Shown: one piece after another, positions 21,602 to 33,904 of the stretch
Position numbering within the stretch: the stretch's first letter is position 1
How the letters are laid out: the number at the start of each line of letters is the position of its first letter
Assembly: GCA_947685225.1 (NCBI GenBank)
Contig: CANTUV010000035.1
Coordinates: forward strand, 41,726,001 to 41,790,000
Reading direction: 5' to 3'
Origin: Garcia nutans
Lineage: Eukaryota > Streptophyta > Magnoliopsida > Malpighiales > Euphorbiaceae
DNA: 64,000 nt
Program-made: the position numbers and the translations under genes
The notes under the pieces: generated by a model
What the model saw: only the letters and a program-made list of their open reading frames with translations
Databases searched by the model: none
Told to the model about the DNA's origin: nothing

Positions 21602-22415
21602 ATACTAAAACAGGTTCTTTTGTTGTATTTTCAAGTCTTCTATTGCAGAAGCAATTTTGCTAAAAGAGGGGTGTTCAAGCGTCTAGGAATGGATAAGGTG
21701 GAAATCAAAATGGCTTGTCTCGAAGTTTTCCATATTTCAAAGGCTCCATACCGATTTCTTACAAAATTTAATACTATCATTTCATATTATTTTTTTTTTG
21801 AAAAATCTATTTCAAAATTATAGTTCTTTTTATTGGCAAAAAAGGAATACTAATAGGGCAGCTCATAGTCTTACAAGGGTGGCTTTATCTTGTGCATGCA
21901 CATCCTCTTGATTGAAATTTTACTTTTTTATTTTTTTTTGTTAATCATTCAATATCTAAGGTATTATTTGACTAATTCATATTCGAATACTGTCTAATTT
22001 TGAAGAAAACAACTCTCCCAGTGAAACTTTTTTATTTACAAAACTCGAATATGAGATCTTATCTAAGGAGCAACAAGTCTCTTATCACTTTTACTAACTC
22101 AAGCTACTCTTTTATCTTTTTTAATTTAAATTTCAATGTTGTTTTGGCTTGGTTAGATAATTTTTCCTTCTTTTATTTGTTTTTACTTGGATTTCTAATT
22201 AGTAAAATATTAATTTTTAAAAAATAATAAAAATATATGTAAAATTATATTTTTAACAAAATAAAATAAATAATTATTTATATTTATCAAAAATAAGATA
22301 TTTCATTAGGAAAAGTGCATGTCTAAATATCTGGGAAGTCCGAGAAAGATCCATAAACTTATAAGATGCATCTCTCTCTCTCTCCATATCATCTGTTTGA
22401 TTTTGAGGAGGAAAA
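21602..22415 (+). promoter_or_regulatory. upstream region of the DnaJ-ferredoxin gene
   Basis: AT-rich sequence between the Tat 3' LTR and the first gene. It contains a CT-rich run (22371-22385, TCTCTCTCTCTCTCC) about 30 bases before the start codon, typical of plant 5' leaders. No convincing TATA box was singled out. The element's LTR ends about 0.8 kb upstream of the start codon, so it could affect this promoter; that is inference. Confidence 0.45.
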
Positions 22416-24896
22416 ATGACGACTCCTACTGCTTCATGCATCCCTTTATACTCACCATTACCATTACCCACTGCTTCAATTATAACCCCAAAAACATTCT
22501 TTTTCTTTCCTCCAAATTCCAAGAAATTACGTCACAATTTTGCCATATGCAGAGCTTCTTCTTCTTCTTCAATTGCAGATTTCGATCTTTATGATCTGTT
22601 GGGGATTGATAGCTCCTCCGATCAATCACAGATAAAAATGGCGTATCGAACACTACAGAAGAGGTGCCATCCGGATATCTCGGGGCCCACGGGTCATGAT
22701 ATGGCTATCATACTCAACGAAGTTTACTCTGTTCTTTCTGATCCAAATTCACGTTTAGCTTATGATAAGGTTTTTATTATTTTTTTAGCCAAATTTAGTT
22801 TTTAAATCAATTCAAATTCTAGTTGGAGCCTAATTAAATAATAAAACTAATTAATATTAATGATAGTTGTAGTAAAATTTAGATTCTATATATGTTCATA
22901 ATTAAGAAAAAAAATAAATCAAAAATAAATTAATTAATTAAGTGAAATATGTGTGCAGGAACAAGCAAAGATTGCAGAATTGCGAGGGTATACTGGAAAA
23001 CCAATATATTCAGTGTGGTTAGGGTCAGAGAGTGAAGAGCGAGCAGTATTTGTGGATGAAGTAAAATGTGTTGGTTGCTTGAAATGCGCTTTATTTGCAG
23101 AAAAAACCTTTGCCATTGAATCAGTTTATGGAAGAGCAAGAGTTGTTGCTCAGTGGGCTGATCCTGAGCACAGAATTCAAGCAGCCATTGATTCATGTCC
23201 AGTTGATTGTATCTCGTAAGTACCAAATTCTAACAAAATTTTAGCTTCTCATATAATATAGATTAACAATTCAAATTTGACTAATCACTGGGACAATTAA
23301 GGCAATCCAGATAAATAAAAATATGATGTTTAAGTGAATTCTTTCCAGTAGGAGAATGGAAAAGAAAGGTAAAAATTATGGTTGGAATTGAAAATGGTTA
23401 CGTTTATTTGCGTATAGGATCGTGGAAAGGTCAGATTTAGCAGCATTAGAGTTCTTAATGTCCAAGCAACCAAGAGGTAACGTGCGAGTTGGTGCAAGCA
23501 ACGCTGTGGGCGGACGTGTCTCAAACATATTTGTTGATGTGAAAAAGTTTCAACACAGAGTTGCCAATAATGCGTCCAACAAGGAAAATTCAAAAAACTC
23601 CAAGGTAATTCACTTCTCTCTTTACGTCTTCTCATATGTTTCAACATCGATAATAATATTATTTTATAATACAATGTATTATTTTATAATACAATGTAGG
23701 GGCAGGACTTAATACTTAATAGGTTGTTGTTAGATTGAAAGAAATAATACAATGTTTTAGCCTTCAGCACTCAAAAAAGGAACATCTCCCTTATGTGTTG
23801 ACCCCATCATTAGCACGCTAATAAGTGCTGAAAGTGAATATTGACGTCTGTGATCATAGTAATAACGTTACTGATGTTCAGTATGTTTTGATTAAGATTG
23901 TGCTAGCAGCAATGATTTTTAGCAGCTGTGATTTAAGTGTAATAGCAATTATAGTGTCAATAATGGTGATGTGTCGGGTAATAAGATGGCGATGCATGTG
24001 TTAAGACTGTTAGTGAAGCTGTTATCAACGGAATGCTTCCATATTTTCAGAACATGTCATCAAAGTTTGACCAAGATATTAATTATATTTAGAGCTGCTC
24101 CAATTTAATTAGGTTCATGGTACAAATTCTTTTATCAAATAACAAGTAACCATAAATGTTGGAGTCGACTTTTACTCATGATTTTTAAGCAATGATTTGA
24201 AGCTAAAGCATCATAATGTGCATTAGTTAATAATTCAGTCATGTCTTAAATTAACTCTAAAAGCCGCGTTCATTATAGGAAGGAGACCTCCAAAGAGAAG
24301 CAAGAATATCAGCTATTCAAGCCATCAGATCAATCTCAAATTGGTTATACTGGCAATCACCAAAAGCAGGGGACACAACACAACCTCGTCAAAACCTCCC
24401 ACAGATTGCACAAAAATCAACTGAACCAAACATTAACAAGCTCCGAGAGGCTGCCGCAGCCAGAAAACATGCAACACACAGGACAAGACCTGTTTCTCAA
24501 ACCCCATTAAATTACATATATCACGATGAGTACTGGATTCCAACAGCTGGAGCACTTCCTGCCACCATCAGTAAGTCTGGCTTTAAAGCTACTGCAAAGG
24601 CTTCACAGACTAAAATGCGGGCAGATCAGAATGAGGAAGATTATAACAAAGGAGAGAACCAGAAGAATCCAACAAAGATGGAAGTCCCTATGGTGGTTGC
24701 AACAATAGCAGCAGTTATTATACACTTACAAGTACGAGAGCAAGTAATTGGTAGATTAAATGAACATGTAGGTGGGGATTTGGCATTGGAGATTGTTAAT
24801 AGCTCTTGGTTACAGGTTATGTTAGCAGGAATTACATGGTATTTAATTGGCTTATATGTGGCTGAACTAGTAGAGGCTATCCGAAAGAGACTGTAA
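22416..24896 (+). CDS. DJC76: chloroplast DnaJ-ferredoxin protein, DJC76-like
   Basis: Four exons: 22416-22769, 22959-23215, 23418-23604 and 24279-24896, all with GT-AG borders and matching phases, giving 471 residues (the Arabidopsis DJC76 relative is about the same length). The N-terminus (about residues 1-50) is Ser/Thr/Pro-rich without acidic residues, as in a chloroplast transit peptide. A J domain spans about 56-118 with the HPD motif at 85-87. A bacterial-type 4Fe-4S ferredoxin region follows, with cysteines at 155, 158 and 161 (CVGCLKC) and 198 and 202 (CPVDC). The C-terminal region has two hydrophobic stretches (VPMVVATIAAVIIHLQ and WLQVMLAGITWYLIGLY), suggesting membrane attachment. 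The J domain would stimulate an Hsp70. The role of the iron-sulfur domain is not established here. The frame is intact. The symbol reflects family resemblance; the closely related DJC73/DJC77 proteins are alternatives. Confidence 0.87.
23605..24278 (+). other. intron 3 of the DJC76-like gene
   Basis: A 674-base intron with GTAATT donor and TTATAG acceptor. It includes an exact 20-bp tandem duplication (about 23659-23698, unit ttattttataatacaatgta). No gene was seen inside. Confidence 0.75.
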
Positions 24897-25901
24897 CACA
24901 GAAATACAGAAGATTCCATAATGCGCTGTAGTATAATTCATGTAAAGTGCATATAAAACAAGATTTAGTATTCAAGTATGCAATACATTATCAACAGTTG
25001 TATTTGTTTTGCTTATATGTACATACACAACCTGATGCAGCCTTAACAAGCAACCATCACCCAGTCTCAAAAATGGCTTCGATCAATTATGATCGTTAGA
25101 ACTCAACAGCTGAAGAAGTGCACTCTACTATCAATGATACAACTATTGAGCAGCTGCAATTTAAAGGCTATTGCTATTACTGCTCTGTAGCTACAATGGC
25201 AGCATGTGCGTGAACAACGTTGTTTTTAATGAAAACAAGTTCTGATGTTTAGAAATGAGAATGCTAATAGAAATGGTTACTACAAAGTTCTATTCAGCAG
25301 TAAACCTACCTTTGTCTCTGAATTTAATCTTCTACATCAGGAGAAAAATAGGTCTTGACTAGGAAGACCTCTTTTCTACCAAGGAATGAGACATTGTTAT
25401 CAGTCAAATAAACATGTTCACGGGTGGATGACTTGGCTTGTGCAATTTGTATTTATTTAAAACTTGATTCAACCTAGCTCACCCAATAAATAATACACAC
25501 ACATAAGTGCACACATTATTAGAGAAAACTGTTAAGAGGTAAGAAGTAAACAAGAAAAAGCTGTGAGCTGCATCCATTGGGCTCCTTGTCTATGACTGTG
25601 CATTTTTGTGCACTATGTCCAAGCTACTTCCAAAGATACTTGGAGCCAATGCTAACCCTACTTTATGCAAGTATCCAAAGGAAAAAATGGAAGATAGAGA
25701 AAGTGAAAGATTCATGATTTCATCTCTCCATAAATGTCAAATTCAAATATATTGGCTATGCATCAAGGTGAACAACTGCAAGTAAACTTTTAGTCTACCA
25801 GGACATTATAATCTATAAATTTCTGAACACGACTTTTATGCAAACATACTGTTCTCATTACAAGTTCTTACATGGTTCAATGAGTAACCTTCTTAACACA
25901 T
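24897..25901. other. intergenic region between convergent genes
   Basis: About 1 kb separating the stop codons of the DJC76-like (+) and DIM1 (-) genes, so it should hold both 3' UTRs. No other reading frame or repeat was recognised. Confidence 0.6.
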
Positions 25902-27136
25902 TTAGTAGCGGTACTTGGTGGAGTAATCCTTTGGAGCAATAACCAAACCACGACCCTTTCTTGCTCCACGGTAGACAGTCTCAACAATATCAATGAACTC
26001 CTGCTTGTCCTTGAGAGCCCAATTTATTTTGTTGTTATTTCCAGTTCCAAGATCAATCATAATGTGCTTGTTCCTGAAGAAGAACATGACAGTGGATGGA
26101 TCATACAGTTCATACATTGTGTTAAAATCAGGGACCTCAGTGATGTCCACAAGGTATATGACAGCAAAATTCTTTATCGTCTCAGCAACTGATGCCAGCA
26201 CTTCATCCATCTAAGAAAAATAAAACCAATTTGAGCAGAAATGCTTAACATAATGTTACTACTTGCTTTCTAATCAATAAAACAACCAAAAAATACTGCA
26301 ACACATTAAATAACTACAACCCATCAAATGACAGCAAGAATGGATAAACGGAAAACAGATTATAGCCAACAAGAACAATGCATTGTTAACCAATAAAAAC
26401 TAGAAATTGGCTCACCAGAGTAAAAATATTAGAATATACAGCTAAAATCACAGTCATGCAGTTCTGATGACCTAACAAAGAATGTGAACAATAACTTCTC
26501 AAACCCCATTCCGGAAAAGCCAAAACTTCAATGGCTAGTTTAGTTCCCCTAGGAATTGGAATGCGAATCAAAATGGACATATAAGTTCAAAGAACCATAT
26601 TCCAATTCTATTTTCCAAACAATTAACATATTCTATTGATATGCTTAAGAATTATAATATAAATAAAAATTAGATTAAATATTAAAACATAAAAAAAAAA
26701 GTAAATTATAAGAGACATTTTTCACTAACTTCATAGTTGTCTATCTCAAACAAACAACAATTCATCCTCATATCACCTAGAAATTGATGGGAAAGAAACG
26801 CCCAACAAAACAATTTTATCAGAAACGAACAGCTCTACCTTCTCAAAGCACTCTAACTTGGAGATTAATCACATTAAGATTATAATCAGGCATTCGCTCG
26901 AACAAGTAATTTCCGATCCAAATAGGACTCTGTAATTGATTCTTGAGAATACAAGAAATTAACAGTCCAATTTCTAATTATAAGTCAAGCCATAGCTAAA
27001 GAGATAATAGGCTGACCTGCATGCAGGTCTCGTCCCAGTCGTGGCCGAATCGGATGACGACCAGACGCTCTTCCTCCGCCAAGATTGCCTGATCAACGGC
27101 CCATCCAGAGTGTAAGTGGGGAAGAAGGTAAGACAT
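25902..27136 (-). CDS. YLS8: U5 snRNP thioredoxin-like protein DIM1/YLS8
   Basis: A 142-residue protein of two exons on the minus strand: 27136-27017 (40 codons, MSYLLPHLHSGWAVDQAI to DETCMQ) and 26210-25902 (102 codons, MDEVLASVAETIKNFAVIY to YSTKYRY), joined across an 806-base intron with GT-AG ends. The length is exactly that of the DIM1/TXNL4A/Dib1 family. Conserved blocks IRFGHDWDETCMQMDE, VDITEVPDFNTMYELYDP, FFFRNKHIMIDLGTGNNNKI and YRGARKGRGLVIAPKDYS are all present. The protein has a thioredoxin fold and is a core component of the U5 snRNP and the U4/U6.U5 tri-snRNP, needed for pre-mRNA splicing in the nucleus. A CT-rich leader lies just upstream. The start is set by the universally conserved MSYLLPHL N-terminus. 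No defects. Confidence 0.97.
26211..27016 (-). other. intron of the DIM1 gene
   Basis: 806 bases with GTCAGC donor and TTCTTAG acceptor on the minus strand. No gene or repeat was recognised. Confidence 0.85.
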
Positions 27137-28785
27137 CTCTGTTTCTTTCTCTCTCTCACACACAACCAAGTGGAATCCCTAATTTTGCTAACTCTTCATA
27201 GCTAATACTTGTTCCTTGCTTTATAGGCACCACCAGCTTTGCCACGCACGTGTCCACTTACCTTCTCTAATACCTTTACTTACAATAATCAAAGTGATTA
27301 AATCAAACCCAACAAATCCAAATCGATCTGATTTTTGTTTAGAGAGGAATAATCAAATATACTTTAGTTTAAATAAAAAATTATGATTTTATTATTAACA
27401 AGGGCTAAAATTAATTCATTATAAAATGGACACAAGACAAAATGAGATAATTCAACTAAATATAATTAGGGCATAGCACAAATCAAGTTCGATCAAATTA
27501 AAAATATATTTTTTTATTAAATATGAGGACTAAATATTAAAATTATCAAACTGATATTGATTAAATTTTTTATATTTTCAAATCATCTGAAATAATTTTA
27601 AATTTGGTCAAGTCGGATTGATTTCAAATGGATTAGGGTTTAATATTAAACTTTTAAAATTAGTCTCACTTTTAATTTTTTTCAAGTTCAATTAGGTTAA
27701 GGAGTACTTAAATAAAATAAAAATGACATCGTTTAATATATATATAACTAGAGTAGAATCTCGCAAGATGTTGCAAGTAATTTTATTTTTCAAATCCTAT
27801 AATAATTTTAAATAAATAATTATTTACCTGCACCTGTAAAAAATAAAATTAGTACATATATTAATAAATCTGAGTAAATATCTATAATTATTAAATGTAA
27901 GATTGATATTTTAGAAAAGTTACATTAACAAAAGCGTACCTTAATTCATGATAAATTCTTAAGAAGTAGAATAAAAATTTTCTTCTTTTATAAATTATAA
28001 AAACTAAATCTTTCTCCATTTACTATAACAACTTGCTAACATTATTATGTTGATAACGTGTTGAAAATATAAAAAAGATAGGTAGGGAATGAGAAATATG
28101 AGAAATTATTTTATTATAAATTGTGTCTCATATCTCATCCATTAAATACATAGTGTTGTAAGTAGACTTTAGATAAAAACATATAATTAGAATATTACAA
28201 CTATCGTATAGATAAGATAAAGTTAATCATACTTTGAATAAGATAAAATTAATCATAATTTTAACTATTATATAGATAAGATGAAGTTAACCATAATTTG
28301 AATAGGATAAAGTTAATCATAATTTTGATAATATCATAATCTTGTTAAACTCTTCAAATAAATATAATATAATATCCTAATTATATTTAAATTTTATAAA
28401 TAAATATCAAAAGAATATATATTATTATAATATAATAAAATTATTATTTATCCTAAATATGATAAATTTTATCTTATTTTATCTTATAATAAATAAATAT
28501 TTATTTAAAATTATTTATTATTACATTAATTATTAAATTTATTATTAAATTTGGGTCAAGTGGTAGTCACATAATTGGGAGATAAATATTAAATTTATTA
28601 ATTATTAGAATAGATAATTAATTTGCTATTAGATGTGTAATATCTCAATTTTTAATGTACTTTAAAATAGTAAATACAGGAAAGCATATGGGTGTAATGG
28701 ATAGAGAAAATATAAGATGGATGTTATATATGTAATATATATATATATATTTGAAATATATAAGAAATATAAATAGAATATATAT
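27137..28785. other. AT-rich intergenic region with a 64-bp duplication
   Basis: Contains the DIM1 promoter and 5' UTR at its left end (CT-rich run near 27141-27160). Further right it is AT-rich, with a two-copy 64-bp tandem repeat (28199-28262 and 28263-28326). A TGTAATATCTC sequence at about 28639 recalls LTR starts seen elsewhere, but is too short to call. No reading frame of note. Confidence 0.5.
28199..28326. repeat. 64-bp tandem duplication
   Basis: Two adjacent 64-base units beginning AACTAT and ending CATAATTTT, differing at several positions. Each is internally related (GATAAGAT-AAGTTAATCAT appears twice per unit). No known element was recognised. Confidence 0.75.
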
Positions 28786-30313
28786 TGTGGACTTAGCCTA
28801 ACTATATACAAGTGCACATGTCGTTAATAAGTAATATAATGATAAGTAGAGTGTCGTTTCAATGAGGAAGTTTTCTTCTAAGTACTGATCAATACAAACT
28901 AAGTATTATTTGGACGATAAAATTTGATTTATGATTAAGCAAAATAAATTACTTTGAATTAAATCTAATGTTATGAAACTTAGGGTTAAGTCACCTTTAT
29001 TGATTTATCATGGGCTTTTTAAAGTATTGATTTAATTTAATTTTCCTTTCATTAATGGTTAAATTCTCCTAAATTAAGCTCAAGTCTTTCTCAAGTACTA
29101 GAACTAATATAAATTTTATTCTTATGTCTACTCTCGTGATCATAAGTAATTAAACCAATTTATTAGGTTTTATGAGAATTTTTGAATTAACCTCTAAAGT
29201 GTTTAACCTTATCTCTAAGTGAAAAACTTCCTTAAGATTGTTACCTTTATGAAGTAATGTTATGCTTCCACTCTCGCTCCATCACACAACACCTCAATTC
29301 AATTAATTATTGGCCAGATAATTAAAGCATTAAGAGTAAAGATAACGAAATAATTTAAGGATAAACTAAATTAATTCAAATAGGCATTTATAACTCCATG
29401 ATAAATTCAATGAAAGGGACCAACCCTAAAGATGATTAGTTATTCATTATTGAAATAAAAATATTGAAAATATTAAAGAAAGACATTAAAAACATAATTT
29501 AAAGAACAAGGAATATCAAACTCTATTTCTTTGAAGAAGAACTTGACTTGAAACTTGAATTTCTTCTTGAACCAGAATTTCACTATCCTTCTTAAGAAAA
29601 CTCTAAACTATATTTTATTTCTTGAATGAATCTAATTCTTGTAAATCTTTCATATCTTGAAACCTTAGAGGAAGTGTGTTTAAATAGAGTGTTTGAAAGC
29701 TTCATTAGTGGCAAAAAACTAAAAAAAAAGTTAGGCCACATCTTGTTTGGTTCACCACCTACCCAATTTTCTGCTCAAAGTCATGAATTTCTGCCCCACG
29801 GTCGTGGCTCTTGAGTCCCACGGTCGCGACCTGAGTTGGATTGGATGGTTTGAGCACTTTACAACTGTAAAATGGTAGGCAGGGTAGGCCACGGTCTTGG
29901 TCTTTCAATGCGACGGTCGTGGCATGTAAATGGAGACTGTCAACTTTGAATTTTCTACTCTTTCTTGGCTCAGGCAGTAGAGAAATCAATCCCACGGTCG
30001 TGTCCTGCCAATGCCACGGTCGTGGCCTTCATTTGGCTTCTAGATTTTTGTCTTTTTGTTGTGGCAGACTTGATTTAAATCCCATGGTCGTGGCCTTGAA
30101 GGGCCACGGGCGTGACATTTGTTATTTCTTCATTTTTCCTTGCTTTTCTTCATTTTTTTGTATCTCAAATCATTAGAAACTTTGAATCTTGTCTTTCCAA
30201 GCATGATTATAATAATTCTAACACAAATACACAAAATCCATCAAATTCAATTGCAAAACGATTAACATTATGGTTAGAATTATAAAAATGTTGATCATAA
30301 TTTCACTCTATCA
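28786..30313 (-). repeat. 3' LTR of the Athila-type element
   Basis: On the minus strand it begins TGATAGAGTG directly after the polypurine tract (30325-30314) and ends CCACA at 28786, so it has TG...CA ends and is about 1.5 kb. It holds about nine CCACG-NN-CGTGG-type quasi-palindromes between 29796 and 30115, and a segment near 28810-28870 resembling the end part of plant Athila LTRs. The outer end is less certain than the inner end. No target duplication can be tested because the partner LTR is lost. Confidence 0.6.
29796..30115. repeat. array of CCACGGTCGTGG quasi-palindromes
   Basis: Imperfect or perfect copies at 29796, 29818, 29889, 29911, 29992, 30014, 30082 and 30104, spaced 13 to 81 bases apart. 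CCACG and CGTGG are complementary around a 2-base centre. More copies occur in other parts of the same Athila element (45712, 58191-58429). Confidence 0.85.
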
Positions 30314-30900
30314 AACTCCCCCAAACTTAAATTGTTGCTTGTCCTCAAGCAATTAGAGTTTAGTTGTCACGACTGGCCATAGCAGGTATGTACAGTAATT
30401 ACGTATACAGTATTCACACTTGCTAACAAAGTAGGCATGCTAAAGAGATCCGGATAACCCTAGACCATTAAGCTATAATTCGTTAAAGGACCGGGGTTAA
30501 ACGTGCGTAACTAACGGCGATGGGTGACCAGTATGAGAAGTCTTAATAATGTATGTGATAGTGTAATGAAATGGAAACTAGAGAAAAACCGGGTAAAAAC
30601 TGTGAATTGTGACTTTCTTTGGAAACGCCTCGTTAGAGAGAAACGAAGACACGTAGACTAGGGGTATTTTGGTCATTATTAATTAAAATTTATACATGAA
30701 TCCAAAGTAGGAAATAAACACACGAGTGTGTAGAGGACGTCGAGGGGTTGAATATGAAATGATCGTCAGTAGGAACAAAGCCCGGGCAAACCCGAGCAAA
30801 GAAAGGACCTAAAGGAAATTTTGTAAAAAGTTGAGGGCTTATTGGTAATTTTTCAAAACGACTTGGAAACCTAAAATAGACCTTAAAAATGGAAGGTAGA

Positions 30901-31790
30901 TGTAATATCCCAAAATGTACCCTAGAAGTTTTGAGATAATTGTTGTTTTGTTTGAATCAAATGTATTTGTGTAGTGGGAAAGGAAAGAATGTATAGAGAA
31001 TGTGTATATGTTGTGTATATGGCAAGATATATAACATATATGTTGGTCAAAATGGTGGGTCAAGGGAAGAAGATATTTAATTTGTGAATTGTGAAATTAC
31101 TAATATGGACAAGTGAATGTAAGGGAGTTAGGATTTATAAAGGGGGGTATTTAAGTAATTTTCATTTTGAATTGCTTGGTGGAGATTTAAAGAGAAGAGA
31201 AAGTTGACTTTTCTTCATTTTTTCTTTTCTTCTCTTCTCCATTGTTGGCCGGCCACTCAAAGTAAGAGAGAGCAAGAGTGAGTTTTGTGTTCAAGCTCAA
31301 AATTGAAGGAGTTTTCAAGTGATTAAGTGAAAATCCAAGAAGTTTCATTATTTTGGTAAGTTCTCTTTCTTGTTTTCTTTTGTTATTTGAAGTTGTGTAA
31401 AAGTTTGAGTGTTGATATTTGATAGTAGGGTTGTGTTGATTGTTATATGTGGGAATATGTTTGATTTAATTGATTGTGGTGTTGGTTTTGGTTTGAAGAT
31501 GATAAGTTAAGTGGATGTTGGTATTGAAAGAGTAAGAGTGTTATTGGTTTTAGGGTTTTGAAGTGGTAAGTGGTGTTTAACTTGAGTTTAATCAATTATT
31601 TTGATAGATTTTCATGTTGTTTGTGTTTGTTGAAGTTGTAAGCCTAGAGTATGTAATTGTGGTCGAAGGAAGTAGCATTTGGGATGCCACGCCCGTGGCC
31701 TTGGTTGCCATGGCCGTGGCCATTTGTAGCCATGGCCGTGGAGGTGTGGAGCTAGGGAGGCAGAACCAATCTTTAACCCACGCTCGTGGG
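30901..31790 (+). mobile_element. truncated TGTAATATCC-type LTR inside the 5' LTR
   Basis: Absent from the 3' LTR (junction near 40465). Begins TGTAATATCCC exactly after GGTAGA, and shows the pyrimidine-rich run, the GGCCGGCC box (31248-31255) and the GGTAAGTTC donor-like site of that LTR family. It stops at about 31790 without the usual GGGGTGTTACA end and without a second target duplication. The right part contains CCACGCCCGTGG-type quasi-palindromes (31687-31790). It inserted after chromovirus A integrated and then lost its right half, or was captured incomplete. Confidence 0.78.
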
Positions 31791-33406
31791 GGTTGAGGGT
31801 CAAAACCATATGTGGTTCACTTTGTGGAACCACACGGTTTAAAAGTTACAGACAATCAATCGCAGGAGGGTATTTTAGTCTTTTCACATCCTAAATCATA
31901 AAATTATAGCAAAGGGAAGAAAAGGGGCCAAAATATGATTAAAAGAAAGCCCAATGGCTTGGGCCTTAAATAAATAAAAGAGAAAGACAATTGTACCAAT
32001 GAAAAATGGCCATTTTGCCTTAAAGTGGACCAATTGGAATTAAGCATTTGTCTTAACACATTATTAGCCAAATTGGGCAGCCATTTGGACAAAAAACACA
32101 TGAAAGAAGAAAGCAAAAACTCCCTCTTGAGAAGGAGGGTCGTCCAAGCCATAGGAGAAGGAAGAAAGGTGGTGATTTTCAAGTTTTAAGGTTTATTATC
32201 AAAGGTTTTGGTGGAATCCAAGGTCCTAAACTAAGATAAGTTCATTTCTAATCCTAATTTCAGGTTTTAATGAGTAATTTGAGAGATTAAAATTAGGGTT
32301 CTTATGGTGGTTTTGGAGAAAACTTAAGTAGTGATGATATTGATTAATTAAATGGAAGAATTAAGGTTTCTAAGGTTTAATAAGGTTAGATTAGGACTTA
32401 ATTTGAAAAGAAATGGAAGGGTAGTGCATGTTCTAAATTTCTAGGGTTTATGGTTGAGGTTGTGTTGTGAAATTTTTGTAGGCAAGGGTGGAAATAAGGA
32501 GAAGGAAGAGCTTGAAAGAGAAGGGAAAGCAAAAGGAAATTAAAATACAAGGTTTGGTACTTTACTTTGGAAGAATTAATTTTCCTTTCATTTTCTTGCC
32601 AAAAATTTATCTATGGAACTTTTGCTATGGATACCTAAATGTGTTGTTTGGGTTTGAATTCAATTGTTGAGAGGTATTTTTGAATCCATGTGGCGATTGG
32701 GTTGTTTAAATTCAAATGAAATCTAATGTTTTCAATGATTTTGGTAAAAGAGTTTATGAACTCCATTTAGTCCAAATTGATTTAAACAATCAAGTTATTT
32801 TAAAAGGGAAGTGTCTAAGTCTTCATTACATTATTAGGGAAGCTTTGAAATGGGTTTAGAACAAAAAAAAATAAACAAATTTTGCACCAAATGTAAGTGG
32901 GGGCCGAATTGGTGCCCTTTGGGAGCCAATTCTGGACCCAACTTTGGCAGCTGGTTGAGGTAGCAAACGATGGAATTTTTCGACGAAATTTTACATGCAA
33001 TTAGTCAACATATGAAATAAGTTTCTTGTAAAATTTGAGCCAAAAATAAGATCATTTACCTGGTCAAATGCATGACTGAAATTGACTGAAATTTAGATGA
33101 AAACCAGATTTTACTATTCATATGGTCATGCCATTTGCATTGCCGATTTTACGCACCGTGTTACTATTCTTTTGGTAATTTTTGGGAATTATTCTAATGT
33201 GATTTGAAGTGTGTGGAAATGACTGGGAATGGTGATAAACACTTGGAAATGAAACGGCCTTTAGCCACAGAGTTAGTACACGGCAAAATGGCATGACTTG
33301 GTAAAAATGAAAAGGGATGTGCAAATCATTTGAAAATTTGTGGAAATCTTGGATTTGAATTTTAAGCCCTTAAGCTCTACTTGGTGGTTGAACTTGGTAG
33401 ATAAGG

Positions 33407-33422
33407 GTATAGTGCACTATAC
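33407..33422. repeat. 16-bp perfect palindrome in the 5' LTR of A
   Basis: GTATAGTGCACTATAC is its own reverse complement. The same 16 bases are kept in the 3' LTR at 42077-42092. A second short palindrome, GCAGTACTGC, follows 8 bases later. Confidence 0.9.
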
Positions 33423-33864
33423 TAACTTATGCAGTACTGCTTGATATTGTGATTGAATTGTTATGATCTGAACTCAATGGTGAGGGCCATTGGGGCCAAT
33501 GGTGAGGGCCATTGGTTATAACCAGGATGGTGAGAACCATTCCTGTGATTTGATATCGGTGGTGAGGGCCACCTGTGTTACAGTGGTGAGGGCCACAGCC
33601 TTATCCCTGTGGTTCTGCTTTTACCAGTAGAGCAAAAATTTACAAACTATGACACGACTATTTTATGGCATAAGTTGAATTGTGAATATTTTACAATTTT
33701 AGTTGGAATCTTTTGAAAAATTTGAAATTTTTTTCGGGAAGTAAGTTTTTATTTCATTGAAGTGAGCTTTATATTTTATTGCGTATAGTATTTAACATTC
33801 ATATATTTTATTGTCTTGCTTGTACAAATACTCTTTACTTTTATTTCCATTGGTAAAGTACCCA

Positions 33865-33904
33865 CTGAGCGACATTGCTCAGCGAGTTAAGTTTTTCTTA
33901 ACTT
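33865..33904 (+). promoter_or_regulatory. tandem double hairpin in the 5' LTR of A
   Basis: First stem CTGAGC (33865-33870) with GCTCAG (33877-33882). Second stem AGTTAAG (33885-33891) with CTTAACT (33897-33903). In the 3' LTR (42536-42575) the second right arm is CTTGACTC, still pairable through a wobble pair. A CATGTATATATA box lies about 100 bases downstream. Confidence 0.75.

Noticed and set aside
28639..28785. TGTAATATCTC start resembling a chromovirus LTR, just left of the Athila LTR
   Set aside because: Only about ten bases match the family start convincingly; the rest is AT-rich and not alignable by eye.
31612..31833. 73-codon minus frame rich in histidine, proline and arginine
   Set aside because: Arises from CCACG/CGTGG quasi-palindromes in the truncated LTR and crosses its breakpoint.
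32488..32670. Basic 60-codon frame present in both LTRs of chromovirus A (also 41167-41349)
   Set aside because: Recent LTR identity accounts for it; no supporting start context or domain.
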